A stretch of DNA of 30,476 bases from Chloroflexota bacterium (GTDB taxonomy: Bacteria; Chloroflexota; Anaerolineae; J102): assembly GCA_003353825.1 (NCBI GenBank), contig PIVW01000013.1:1-30476 (forward strand), read 5' to 3'. Numbering within the stretch: the first letter of the stretch is position 1; every line of letters starts with the position of its first letter. The notes beneath the pieces were generated by a model. That model did not search any database, had not been told where the DNA came from, and was given only the letters and a program-made list of their open reading frames with translations. Of the stretch, positions 16,132 to 24,917 are shown one piece after another. The translations under genes and the position numbers were made by a program.

Positions 16132-17235
16132 TTAGCCGGCCAATACGGTTTTGATGGCCTCGACCACCTCATCCTGCTGTTCATCCGTCATCTCCGCATA
16201 CATGGGCAAGCTCATTACTTCGTGAGACATCTGCTCCGTGATGGGGAAGCTGCCCGCTTCCAGTTCGAGGAAACGATAGGCCGGTTGCAGGTGTAGAGGG
16301 ATGGGGTAATGTACACCCACACCGATGCCTGCCTGTTGTAGATGTTCGACCACCGCGTCTCGATCTGGAGTACGTACCACGTAACAATGAAAGACAGGGT
16401 GGGTTTCAGGGAGGTACTTGGGTGTAATCACAGGGGTGTCGGCCAGAAGTTCTTCGTAGCGAGCAGCACGCTGGCGACGAGCTTCATTCCAGTCATCCAG
16501 GTGTGGCAATTTGACACCTAGCACAGCGGTCTGGATAGCATCGATGCGGTGCCCGTAGCCCAGTTCTGCATGTTCGTACTTACTGATGCGGCCATGATCT
16601 CGCAGCAACCTCACCCGTTCCGCGATCTCATCATCATCGGTCACGACAGCACCAGCATCGCCATAGCAGCCCAGGTTTTTGCTCGGATAAAATGAGAAGC
16701 AGGCGGCATCGGCCAGACTGCCGGCACGCCGCTCTTTATACAAACTGCCATGCGCCTGCGCAGCATCTTCGATCACGATCAGCTTGTGTTGCCCGGCAAT
16801 CTCGTTAATCAGATCCATTTCAGCCGGCTGTCCATACAAGTGGACCGGCATAATCGCCTTTGTGTAGGGCGTGATAGCGGCTGCGATCTTTTGAGGATCG
16901 ATGTTATAGGTGACAGGATCAATATCTACAAAAACAGGCCGAGCCCCAACTTGAGAAATGGCTTCGCCGGTGGCGAAAAAGGTAAACGAGGTGGTGATGA
17001 CCTCGTCCCCGGCGCCGATACCATAGGCCAGCAGTGCCAGATACAAGGCGCTGGTACCGCTAGAGACACCAAGGGCATGATTGACCCCGCAATACCGGGC
17101 AAAGGCTGCTTCGAAGCCGGCAACCTCTGGGCCCATGATAAAGGATGTGTTCGAGATCACGCGTTGTATGGCTTCATCTACTTCGGGTTGGATGGATTGA
17201 TACTGTGCTTTCAGATCGACGAGCGGAATAGACAT
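16132..17235 (-). CDS. DegT/DnrJ/EryC1/StrS sugar aminotransferase
   Basis: A 367-residue PLP-dependent aminotransferase that converts a keto-sugar nucleotide to an amino-sugar. Fold-type I features are all present: SSGTSALYLAL (phosphate-binding, residues 59-69), IEDAAQAHG with D157 contacting the pyridine nitrogen, and FYPSKNLG with K186 as the Schiff-base lysine. The C-terminus SLPMYAEMTDEQQ is the family closing motif, which also survives in the remnant at 5527-5661. It is the first gene of the operon with the DPM1-like GT2 and GT4. A GAGGT element lies about 14 bases upstream of the ATG. The upstream hairpin at 17339-17364 isolates it from the ATPase genes. Confidence 0.93.
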   Translation of the reverse strand: MSIPLVDLKAQYQSIQPEVDEAIQRVISNTSFIMGPEVAGFEAAFARYCGVNHALGVSSGTSALYLALLAYGIGAGDEVITTSFTFFATGEAISQVGARPVFVDIDPVTYNIDPQKIAAAITPYTKAIMPVHLYGQPAEMDLINEIAGQHKLIVIEDAAQAHGSLYKERRAGSLADAACFSFYPSKNLGCYGDAGAVVTDDDEIAERVRLLRDHGRISKYEHAELGYGHRIDAIQTAVLGVKLPHLDDWNEARRQRAARYEELLADTPVITPKYLPETHPVFHCYVVRTPDRDAVVEHLQQAGIGVGVHYPIPLHLQPAYRFLELEAGSFPITEQMSHEVMSLPMYAEMTDEQQDEVVEAIKTVLAG

Positions 17236-17338
17236 TTTTTTAAGAGAACCTCTTTGAACGTCTCAATTCTTGTTGGTATGTCAATTTATGTCAAGACAAC
17301 GCATGAGTTTATTTAGAAGAATCGCTTGTGGAAATATG

Positions 17339-17364
17339 AATGCTGCCCCATTAGGAGCAGCATT
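17339..17364. terminator. Hairpin between ATPase pair and glycan operon
   Basis: AATGCTGCCCC (17339-17349), loop ATTA, GGAGCAGCATT (17354-17364): an 11-bp stem with one G-T wobble, 33 bases beyond the stop of the minus-strand ATPase gene. No uninterrupted T-tract follows on the minus strand (CATATTT), so the terminator role is inferred from position and stem strength. Confidence 0.55.
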
Positions 17365-17397
17365 TTCCAGCGGGGTTGGTAACCGGGATTGCAGGTG

Positions 17398-18690
17398 CTA
17401 ACCACCCTGAATGGTATCTAGTCTTACTTCGAGCTGGCCGATTTTTTCAGTGTGTGCGTCGATCAGGTTTTGGATACGCAGTGGCGGATAGATGCCGTAA
17501 CTCGCGCCTTCCACTTCCAAACGGGCCAAATTGACCCGGTATTTCTGTAGCTGTCGGCGCAGGATCTTTGCTTCTTGCTGCTGTCCGGCCTCACCGATAA
17601 CCTGGACCGAAGCATCAGAGATTTCAGCATCGGCCATCGTTAAGTCGTCGGCGTTAGTCTCGAGCCAGGTGCGCAAAAAATAGTTGCCAATTGTAACCTG
17701 ATTGCTGGCTTCGACTCGCCGAGTATACCCCAAGCTATTGAGGGCGTAAAGGAAGATATTGGCTTCACGCGGACTGATCGTCAGAGCTTGTGCGAGACCG
17801 GGCGCATCGGTGGACCCAGCCTCAAACATATAGAGGATGGCGCCGCGTTCTGTTGGCGACAAATGCTTGAACTGGAGATTGAAGAGCATATCCAACATAG
17901 AATCCAACACGAGATCGGTCTCGGAGGGCATACGCAAGCTGCCATGTTCATCCAATAGACGATAGCACAACCATTGCACCAGGTAGGGGTGGTTGTTCGT
18001 GTGATGCTGAATGGCAGCGATGACAGCGTCGCTTACCTCAACCGCCTGGCCAGAGTTCGACTGCCGTATGAGAGCGGCGCTATCGGCGAGACTGAGGCCG
18101 GCCAAACTATGCGGGGTAAATGACTGTAAAAAAGAGGATGTCAGCCAATCCTCACTGACATCGTGCAGTCGTGTGAAGTGTTTGGTAGAGGTTAATATAA
18201 CACGTAGATTGGAGGGACGCTGCAGGGCAGATCGCAAGCGACGCAGGGCAACTGCATCAGTCTGAGCGATCTCGATCAGCGTCTCTGGCTCGTCGATGAG
18301 CAACAGGAGCCGGCGCTGTTTGGTTGCAGCTGCTCGACAGGTCCTACGCAGGAGAGCTCGGACATTCAGTCCCTCCAGCTTGCTGAGATCCAAACCCAAT
18401 TCACTGAATTGTTCGGCCTGATCCTCCAGAGCGTAGAATAATTCGTACCCGAGATCACGCCCGCTCGTACAACCCTGCATATCCCAATAAACCGGCAGAT
18501 AGAGTGATTCAGACTCAACTGCCAACTGGCGTAGCAACGAGGTCTTGCCAATGCGGCGCGTGCCAACCACCCACAGGTAATTATTGGGCCCGTGCAGCAG
18601 ATGGTATCGCAACGCCGCCCGGCCATAAAAATTCTCGTTGGTGACCCAGCCGCCCACGATATATGGATTTAGAGTTGGAGTGGTTGACAT
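17398..18690 (-). CDS. STAND-like P-loop ATPase with helical C-terminal module
   Basis: A 430-residue cytosolic ATPase of the AAA_16/archaeal-ATPase/STAND group. The N-terminus NPYIVGGWVTNENFYGR is the same lead-in as the ATPase part of the neighbouring receptor (NPYVAGPPIRDARMFYGR). Walker A is GTRRIGKT (residues 43-50), Walker B LLLLIDEPE (D133-E134), then VILTSTKH as sensor strand and a winged-helix-like region around residues 260-340. The last 55 residues (LRRQLQKYRVNLARLEVEGA, then LRIQNLIDAHTEKIGQLEVR) are a helical hairpin that I recall at the ends of conflict or STAND proteins in Chloroflexota and cyanobacteria. The start at 18690 is 22 bases after the receptor's stop. The role is inferred: signalling or conflict switch. 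Confidence 0.82.
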   Translation of the reverse strand: MSTTPTLNPYIVGGWVTNENFYGRAALRYHLLHGPNNYLWVVGTRRIGKTSLLRQLAVESESLYLPVYWDMQGCTSGRDLGYELFYALEDQAEQFSELGLDLSKLEGLNVRALLRRTCRAAATKQRRLLLLIDEPETLIEIAQTDAVALRRLRSALQRPSNLRVILTSTKHFTRLHDVSEDWLTSSFLQSFTPHSLAGLSLADSAALIRQSNSGQAVEVSDAVIAAIQHHTNNHPYLVQWLCYRLLDEHGSLRMPSETDLVLDSMLDMLFNLQFKHLSPTERGAILYMFEAGSTDAPGLAQALTISPREANIFLYALNSLGYTRRVEASNQVTIGNYFLRTWLETNADDLTMADAEISDASVQVIGEAGQQQEAKILRRQLQKYRVNLARLEVEGASYGIYPPLRIQNLIDAHTEKIGQLEVRLDTIQGG

Positions 18691-18712
18691 CGTTACTGCG
18701 CCCGGGAAAGCC

Positions 18713-21700
18713 CTAGGCATCCTCGGATAAGGTGTGCAAGGCGGGATCAACCTGGACAATTACGGGATGCCCATTCGCCTCAGCGGCCAAGAGGTGATCG
18801 TAAGCCAGTTGGGCATCCATTAGGGTGATGCGGCGGCGGCCACCATCCAGCATCATATTGACCGCCTCCAGGCAGATCTGTTGGATACGGTGAGGGCGGC
18901 CTTGGCTCTGCGCCCACACATAGTGTACGGCATCTTCAGCCCAGTCGTAAAAGCGTTCGACCGGTTCGCGCATGAGTTGTTCGGCATCTTGTCGGCCAAA
19001 AGCCACGATCTCGGTCTCGACAAACATATTGTACCAGGGAGATTCCAGGCGATCCCACGCCTTGCTGATATTGACGCCTGCCACCACAGCACCCACATTC
19101 TGGGCAAAGGCATCTTGCAGAATCCGGCGCAATTGCTGTTGTGTGAGAGCATCAAATGAATTCAAGATATCGGCTTCGTCTAGTAAGAATATCAGGCGGG
19201 GTTGGCGGGGGCCAACTACCCTTAAGTATTCTATAATATCTCGCAGGTCACGCCGAAAATCACGATCACTGTAATCGTCACCTGAGATTTGAGCATCATA
19301 TCGTAGCCGATCCGACGTGGCCATGCCGGCGATCTCTTGTTCAGTTGCTTCGACAACGCCCTCCATCAGGCGATGGAAAAATTCGGCTTCGGGTGCACCT
19401 TCCAGATCCACGTAGACGGGGATAAACCAGACCTTGGCATCTTGTTTGGCTTCCAAGCGCTCTTTGATTTGATAGAGCAACGATGTTTTGCCGATTCGCC
19501 GCTCGCCATGAATCATGATACTGTTTTTGTACAGGGCCGATTCGATGTCGGCCAAGAGTGCACCTCGGCCATAGAACATGCGGGCATCTCTGATAGGCGG
19601 CCCTGCTACATAGGGGTTGAATCGTCGCTCCACAGCTTGGCGACGCATGGCGATGCGAGTGATCGTGCTCCACACAGCATAAATGAACAAGAGCACCATG
19701 ATTGTGGCGATGGCCACACCTGCCAGGGCATACTCACTTCGAACAGGGCCAAGCCACGGCAAAATAACGGTCGAAGGAGCGGTCTTCACTTCGATATCGA
19801 TGACGTGCGACTGCGAATAATTCATGCTCGCATCGCGTGCCATCACTTCAAACCGATAGGCGCCCTCCGGCAAGGGTGGATAGGTAATCGTCTCGTTTCG
19901 GGATATCGACCAATCGGCATCGTGATCGACAAGTCTGTATACGAAGAAAAGGTCATTGGCATCTGTCAAGAGGTCATTCCCCGCCAGGGTGACCTGCACC
20001 TGCTCTTGCGGTGTCAAATTAATCTGACCTTGTTCAGGCGCAATGCCATTGATGGTCAGAACCTGGGCCTGGGGTGGGGTACGATCAGGCAGGTATTGGG
20101 CCACCCCTTCTGATGTTCCCAAATAGAGCCCTCCCTGCGGGCTGGGAGCGATGGCATAGATACGTCCGATTTCATTACCGCCGGCGCTTCGGAAATTCTG
20201 CCAACTCAGACCATCGTAGGTACTGAGGCCACTAACGGTGCCAAACCAGATGTCCGAGCTGGTAGGATCGGTGTAGATAGCCTCGACGCCGGGCGCCAGT
20301 AAGCCATCACTCGTATTAAACGTGGTCCAGTTGCCCTCGTCGAAGCGGTTGACGCCTCCGCCCCAGGTGGCAAACCAGATGCTGCCATCAGCGGTTTCGG
20401 CAATATCGGTGATCTCCGCAGCAGCCAGCCCTTGCTCGACTGTGTAGTTTTGCCAATGGCCCCCGTCCAACACCGAGACACCATTGCGTGTACCAACCCA
20501 TAATCGCCCTTTGCTATCCCCCAACAGTGATTTCACGCTATCATTAGCCAGACCACGTTCGGCAGTAAAAGTCTGCCAAGATTGGCCATCCCAACGACTC
20601 AAACCATTTTCAAATGAACCGAACCAGAGGGCGCCGTCTGTCGTTTCTGCAATTGCCGTAATGATATCCCCGGCCAGACCGTGATCGGTCGTCCATTGGC
20701 TTGTACCCTGCTCGCCCATATGAATAACACCGGCGCCATTGCTGCCCAGCCAGAGTTCTCCCCTGTCATCCACATACATGCTTTCGATGAAATCCTCCGT
20801 TCCGATCAGCCCTTCGAGAGCACCACTCATTTGCTGCCAATCAGTTTCATGCAACTGATTCAGGCCCTCCCCATAGGTGCCAACCCAAAGTTCATCGTTG
20901 GCCCCCACCGCCAGTGATGACACCAGACTGGTCGGCGCGCTGTCGGACGCCATCCATTTCCGCCAGGTTTGATTATCGAACCGTGATATGCCTGCCACGG
21001 TACCAAACCAGAACACGTTATCCTGATCCTGAAAGACACTCGTTACAAAATCTGCGGCGATGCCGTCGGCGATAGTGTATTGATCCAACTTATTCTCCGC
21101 CAATTGCATGACGCCATTGCCGTTGGTACCGATCCAGATCGAACCATATTGGTCTTCACGCAGTGAAAGGATATATTGTGCGGGTAGGCCACTGTCCTGG
21201 TTGTACCATGTCAGCACACCCTCAGAATAATATCCCAAACCATCACCCTCTGTACCGATCCACAGTCCACCATCATGGCTAGATGCAAGGGCAGTGATAG
21301 CTGCTACTATCGGTTTTTCACCAACGATCAAGGGCACCGATAACCATTCGTTTCCTTTCTGTTGGTACAATGCGTTCTCGCTGGCCAACCAGAGGCTGCC
21401 CTGAGCATCACGCACAAGCGCTGTGACGGTCGGGACGGCCCTCTCTGCTGACCAGAGTCCAGCATCAGCATCCCACCTGTACAACCCCGCTTCACCACCG
21501 GCGTAAATAGTGCCTTCTCTATCCTGTAACAACGCGCGGATAGGTGGTTGCTCTACACCCTCTGCCGCCCCCACCAGTTTCCATGATGCATTGTCCCACG
21601 CATAGACGCCTGCCTCTGTACCTGCCCAGAGTTGCCCAGTCTGTGTGGCCAGCAATGCTCGTATGGCGCCTTCAGGCAAGCCTTCCTGAGACGAGTATGT

Positions 21701-21922
21701 GCGCCAGGCCCCATCGAATCGCGACACCCCTTCATCAGTACCAAACCACAATGCGTGGTCTGTAGATTGAACGCTATCATAAACCCAGTTGCCTGCCAAA
21801 CCATCGAATTGATCATACGTTCGCCAGGCATTGGGATAGGCCTGAGCCCAAAGAGGACTAGTCAAACAAATTGATGCGATTAAAAAGGCCAGCAACAGGA
21901 TGGGGGATGTATATTTCTTCAT
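18713..21922 (-). CDS. Double Reg_prop propeller receptor fused to a P-loop ATPase
   Basis: A 1069-residue membrane receptor. Signal peptide (MKKYTSPILLLAFLIASICL) is followed by fourteen Reg_prop blades, each with an LWxGT-x-GV/L core (for example LWFGTDEGVSRFDG, LWVGTRNGVSVLDG), which fits two seven-bladed propellers over about residues 30-640. A Y_Y_Y domain (YPPLPEGAYRFEVMARD) lies near 700. One membrane helix is at about 732-754, then a cytosolic ATPase with Walker A GERRIGKT (806-813) and Walker B FLLDEAD (D915-E916). The extracellular half matches Bacteroidetes hybrid two-component sensors that bind glycans, but no kinase, receiver or DNA-binding domain is present. A longer start (21949) is possible but the ATG at 21922 gives a clean signal peptide. 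It is followed by the homologous cytosolic ATPase. Confidence 0.88.
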   Translation of the reverse strand: MKKYTSPILLLAFLIASICLTSPLWAQAYPNAWRTYDQFDGLAGNWVYDSVQSTDHALWFGTDEGVSRFDGAWRTYSSQEGLPEGAIRALLATQTGQLWAGTEAGVYAWDNASWKLVGAAEGVEQPPIRALLQDREGTIYAGGEAGLYRWDADAGLWSAERAVPTVTALVRDAQGSLWLASENALYQQKGNEWLSVPLIVGEKPIVAAITALASSHDGGLWIGTEGDGLGYYSEGVLTWYNQDSGLPAQYILSLREDQYGSIWIGTNGNGVMQLAENKLDQYTIADGIAADFVTSVFQDQDNVFWFGTVAGISRFDNQTWRKWMASDSAPTSLVSSLAVGANDELWVGTYGEGLNQLHETDWQQMSGALEGLIGTEDFIESMYVDDRGELWLGSNGAGVIHMGEQGTSQWTTDHGLAGDIITAIAETTDGALWFGSFENGLSRWDGQSWQTFTAERGLANDSVKSLLGDSKGRLWVGTRNGVSVLDGGHWQNYTVEQGLAAAEITDIAETADGSIWFATWGGGVNRFDEGNWTTFNTSDGLLAPGVEAIYTDPTSSDIWFGTVSGLSTYDGLSWQNFRSAGGNEIGRIYAIAPSPQGGLYLGTSEGVAQYLPDRTPPQAQVLTINGIAPEQGQINLTPQEQVQVTLAGNDLLTDANDLFFVYRLVDHDADWSISRNETITYPPLPEGAYRFEVMARDASMNYSQSHVIDIEVKTAPSTVILPWLGPVRSEYALAGVAIATIMVLLFIYAVWSTITRIAMRRQAVERRFNPYVAGPPIRDARMFYGRGALLADIESALYKNSIMIHGERRIGKTSLLYQIKERLEAKQDAKVWFIPVYVDLEGAPEAEFFHRLMEGVVEATEQEIAGMATSDRLRYDAQISGDDYSDRDFRRDLRDIIEYLRVVGPRQPRLIFLLDEADILNSFDALTQQQLRRILQDAFAQNVGAVVAGVNISKAWDRLESPWYNMFVETEIVAFGRQDAEQLMREPVERFYDWAEDAVHYVWAQSQGRPHRIQQICLEAVNMMLDGGRRRITLMDAQLAYDHLLAAEANGHPVIVQVDPALHTLSEDA

Positions 21923-22000
21923 TGTGCTGGACATCTGCCGGAACAGCATGCCACAAAACAGGGGAGCGGGGGTCTCCTAGCCAAGCGCGGTCCTGACATC

Positions 22001-22033
22001 AGATCTCGAGGGATTGGTAAATTTGCGAGATCT
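22001..22033. promoter_or_regulatory. Perfect 8-bp inverted repeat, candidate operator
   Basis: AGATCTCG (22001-22008) and CGAGATCT (22026-22033) with a 17-base spacer, between the possible TATAAT (22115-22120) and the start of the receptor gene on the minus strand. It could be a regulator site or an RNA stem in the leader of the receptor transcript. No T-tract follows, so a terminator is unlikely. Confidence 0.4.
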
Positions 22034-22364
22034 GCCGTCTCAGAACGCTACCAAGATTCGAAATAGGGGAGTGTCTGCGCGTTTATCGGGCCAAAACACC
22101 CGATTTACGGCGTTATTATAACATGAATATGACCTGGATCATGGTACGAGCCTGACAGATGCGTTATGCTAGAGATACGTACTTCAGATTTCGTTTTGGC
22201 GACCCAACCCAAAGTTGGCAACCGTGAGGCTGACATCGAGTATGGCAAGGCAATTTTCTGGACATGCTGATTAGCCTACATCAACTCTGTCAGAACAAAT
22301 CGAGGCAATCCCAGGCTACCTTCATAGATGGACAACCAGTCAAAACCCAAAGGAGAGATACGTT

Positions 22365-22397
22365 ATGCACGACAACGACAGCGCGCCATTGAAATAA
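22365..22397 (+). other. Ten-codon ORF with Shine-Dalgarno, possible leader peptide
   Basis: AAAGGAGAG (22349-22357) followed eight bases later by ATG and ten codons (MHDNDSAPLK), then TAA. It ends 102 bases before the malic enzyme start. The ribosome-binding site is as good as the malic enzyme's own. It may be a leader peptide or the stub of a lost gene. Confidence 0.35.
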
Positions 22398-22499
22398 CAA
22401 GTCGAGGCCGCGGCGCTGTCACAAACTTCGATTGAAAAAACAATTTTATTTTGCTTGCCAACGAGGGCAGGCAATAACTTGCCAAAGGAGGCAGGAACC

Positions 22500-23894
22500 A
22501 TGTCAGCGGTCAAAACAAAGGGTTCGTCAGAGAAGGCTATGCCCAGCGCAGATACGGTCGACACCTTGCTCGCTCGGGCCAAAAAACCTGCATCTGACGC
22601 CATGATTTTGCATCCCTTTTATAAGGGAAAAATGGAAGCTGTGCCGAAATGCACGGTTCGTGATTTCCACGATTTCGCGATCTGGTATACACCGGGGGTG
22701 GCTGCACCTTGCAAAGCGATCCATGCCGACCCCGAGCAGGTGTACGAACATACTAATAAAGGCAATACCGTTGCCATCATCTCGGATGGAACTCGTGTGT
22801 TGGGCTTGGGCGACATCGGGGCCAAGGCCGCCATCCCTGTGATGGAGGGCAAAGCGCTGCTCTATAAATATCTGGGTGGCGTCGATGCTGTGTCGGTCTG
22901 TCTGGACACGAAAGATCCGGACGAGTTCATCCGTACTGTGCTCATGCTGCAGCCCAACTACGGCGGCGTCAATCTTGAGGACATCTCGCAGCCAAAGTGT
23001 TTTTATATCTTGGATACACTACGTGAGCGGGCCGAGATCCCGATCTGGCATGATGACCAGCAAGGGACGGCTACAGTGGCACTGGCCGGGCTGATGAACG
23101 CATTACGGATCGTGGACAAACGCATGGATGAGATCAGGGTCGTGTTCCAGGGTTGCGGTGCTTCCAATGTGGCCTGTTCTCGCCTGATGTTCACGGCAGG
23201 TGTGAAACCGGAAAACTGCATCGCCGTCGATAGCCGGGGCATACTGCATGCCGAGCGTGAAGACCTGCGCCGCCGCAAGACCGAATTCGTAGACAAATGG
23301 CGCATCGCCAACATCACCAATAAAGAAGGGCGTATTGGGGCGATGGAAGAGGCAATGGTGGATGCGGATGTGTGCATTTCGCTGAGCAAACCTGGCCCGG
23401 GCACACTCGACCCCTCGTGGCTACGACTTATGGCCGAGGATGCCATTGTTTTCGCGATGGCCAACCCGATCCCTGAGATCTGGCCCTGGGAGGCCAAAGA
23501 GGCCGGGATTCGGATTTTCGCAACCGGCCGTTCCGATTTCCCCAACCAGGTGAACAATTCCTTGGGATTCCCCGGCATTTTCCGTGGGGCGCTGGACGTG
23601 CGCGCTCGCACCATCACCGATGAGATGTGCATCGCCGCAGCCACGGCGTTGGCCGATCAGGCGCTTGATGCCGGCCTGGACGAAGAACATATCCTGCCCA
23701 CCATGGATGATTGGGCGGTATTCCCACGGGAGGCGGTGGCAGTTGGCATGAAAGCGCAAGAGCAAGGCGTCGCCCGTCTTGCCTGCGATGCAGACGAATT
23801 GCACGGCAAAGCCAGCGATATTATCGCCCGTTCACGTGATCTCACCCAATGGATGATGAAAGAGGGCTTTATTCCCGAAGCCCCGGAGGTTTAA
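22500..23894 (+). CDS. Malic enzyme (malate dehydrogenase, oxaloacetate-decarboxylating)
   Basis: A 464-residue malic enzyme, converting malate and NAD(P)+ to pyruvate, CO2 and NAD(P)H in the cytosol. Diagnostic segments are FAIWYTPGVAAPCKAI (catalytic Tyr), the catalytic Lys in IGAKAAIPVMEGKALLYK, NLEDISQPKCF and IPIWHDDQQGTATVALAGL (metal-binding acids), the dinucleotide fold VVFQGCGASNVAC, and FAMANPIPEIWP. Length is typical of the short bacterial single-domain form, without the phosphotransacetylase tail of MaeB. The ATG at 22500 has AAAGGAGG about eight bases upstream. The stop is 2 bases before the flavoprotein start, so the two are coupled. Cofactor preference cannot be read reliably. 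Confidence 0.93.
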   Translation: MSAVKTKGSSEKAMPSADTVDTLLARAKKPASDAMILHPFYKGKMEAVPKCTVRDFHDFAIWYTPGVAAPCKAIHADPEQVYEHTNKGNTVAIISDGTRVLGLGDIGAKAAIPVMEGKALLYKYLGGVDAVSVCLDTKDPDEFIRTVLMLQPNYGGVNLEDISQPKCFYILDTLRERAEIPIWHDDQQGTATVALAGLMNALRIVDKRMDEIRVVFQGCGASNVACSRLMFTAGVKPENCIAVDSRGILHAEREDLRRRKTEFVDKWRIANITNKEGRIGAMEEAMVDADVCISLSKPGPGTLDPSWLRLMAEDAIVFAMANPIPEIWPWEAKEAGIRIFATGRSDFPNQVNNSLGFPGIFRGALDVRARTITDEMCIAAATALADQALDAGLDEEHILPTMDDWAVFPREAVAVGMKAQEQGVARLACDADELHGKASDIIARSRDLTQWMMKEGFIPEAPEV

Positions 23895-23896
23895 CC

Positions 23897-24814
23897 ATGT
23901 ATGATGTTATTATCATTGGTGGGGGCCCGGCCGGTCTCGCAGCCGCTGCTTACTGCCTACGCAAACGCGTCGAGGTATTGCTGATCGCCCCCGAACTTGG
24001 AGGCAAGGCCAATTATCGCATGCATCTGGCTGGCTTAGAGGGCTTCGAACATATCTCCGGTGAGGAGATCGTGCGTAAATTCCGCAGTCAGTTGCAGTAT
24101 TTGGATTTCGCCCGGATTCGTGACGTAGTCGCCGACATCGAAACAGTGGAAGAGGAACCTAGTGAGATATTTGTGGTCATGACCGAGAAGGGCAACAGGT
24201 TCCCCACCCGTGCGGTCATTCTGGCTACCGGTGTAGAACCCATGCGTTTACATGTCCCGAACGAAGAACTGATGGCCGGGCGAGGACTGAGCTATTCGGC
24301 TACGAGCCATGCGCCCCTCTTCTGGGAACGAGAGGCGGCTGTGGTCGGCAGCGGCGATCTGGCTCTGCGTTCAGCCGCCGAACTGGCTACCATCGCCAAG
24401 CGCGTGATCGTTGTGGCCCCTGAAAGCGTGCCTGAGTCACCACTCAAACACAAGCTAGACAGCTACGACAATGTCACTTTGTTGGAAAAACACCACGTCA
24501 CGCGGCTCCATGCCAACGGTTATGTGCACAGCATGACTGTGAGTGATACAAGTGGCAATGAGCAGGAAATCTCAGTCACCGGTGTATTTGCCGAGTTGGG
24601 ACTGCGCCCCTACTCCGATCTGGTGGCCGATCTGGTCGACCTCGATCCTGAGGGTTATGTCATCATCGACGACCGTTGCCACACCTCACGCTCCGGCATC
24701 TTCGCGGCCGGCGACGTCACCAATACATACAATGAACAAGTCCTCATCGCCACAGGTGAAGGCGCAAAAGCAGCTTTGGCGGTTTATGATTACTTGCTAC
24801 AGCTTGACGCGTAG
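23897..24814 (+). CDS. Thioredoxin-reductase-like flavoprotein lacking the redox CxxC
   Basis: A 305-residue FAD- and pyridine-nucleotide-binding protein of the low-molecular-weight TrxR/AhpF type. FAD site GGGPAGLAAAAYC (residues 8-20), central ILATG (108-112), second dinucleotide site VVGSGDLALRSAAEL (149-163), and C-terminal FAAGDVTNTYNEQV. In TrxR the active site is C-A-T-C near residues 135-138; here the aligned segment is GRGLSYSATSHAP, with S134-A-T-S137. It therefore cannot do thiol-disulfide exchange through this motif and more likely is a ferredoxin/flavodoxin- or quinone-linked NAD(P)H oxidoreductase. Start 23897 has GGAGG (23885-23889). Coupled to malic enzyme, a likely NAD(P)H source. 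Confidence 0.88.
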   Translation: MYDVIIIGGGPAGLAAAAYCLRKRVEVLLIAPELGGKANYRMHLAGLEGFEHISGEEIVRKFRSQLQYLDFARIRDVVADIETVEEEPSEIFVVMTEKGNRFPTRAVILATGVEPMRLHVPNEELMAGRGLSYSATSHAPLFWEREAAVVGSGDLALRSAAELATIAKRVIVVAPESVPESPLKHKLDSYDNVTLLEKHHVTRLHANGYVHSMTVSDTSGNEQEISVTGVFAELGLRPYSDLVADLVDLDPEGYVIIDDRCHTSRSGIFAAGDVTNTYNEQVLIATGEGAKAALAVYDYLLQLDA

Positions 24815-24848
24815 TATCAGAGGCAACTAAGACGAGCAAATGTTTTAA

Positions 24849-24891
24849 GCAGCGGGCGCGAGCGCAAACCAATTTCCTCGCGCTCCGCTGC
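24849..24891. terminator. Strong hairpin between convergent genes
   Basis: GCAGCGGGCGCGAG (24849-24862) pairs with CTCGCGCTCCGCTGC (24877-24891): 14 bp with a single bulged base and a 14-base loop. It lies between the plus-strand flavoprotein (ends 24814) and the minus-strand mazF (ends 24918), the expected place for a shared bidirectional terminator. There is no strong T-tract on either side. Confidence 0.6.
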
Positions 24892-24917
24892 AATTACAGC
24901 AGGCATGCTCTTATGCA

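Larger units (their letters stand above)
21950..22499. other. 550-base divergent intergenic region
   Basis: Shared upstream region of the receptor (minus) and malic enzyme (plus). It holds a perfect 8-bp inverted repeat (22001-22033), a perfect TATAAT on the minus strand (plus-strand ATTATA at 22115-22120) without a good -35, a weak ATCGGG/CCCGAT hairpin (22085-22104) and a very short ORF at 22365-22397. I found no protein gene of normal size. Confidence 0.6.

Noticed and set aside
18713..18759. Upstream start of the cytosolic ATPase at 18759
   Set aside because: It would overlap the receptor's stop; the conserved family start NPYIVGG follows closely after the ATG at 18690.
19337..20113. 258-codon plus-strand ORF
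   Set aside because: Antisense to the Y_Y_Y, membrane and ATPase part of the receptor gene; no domain seen.
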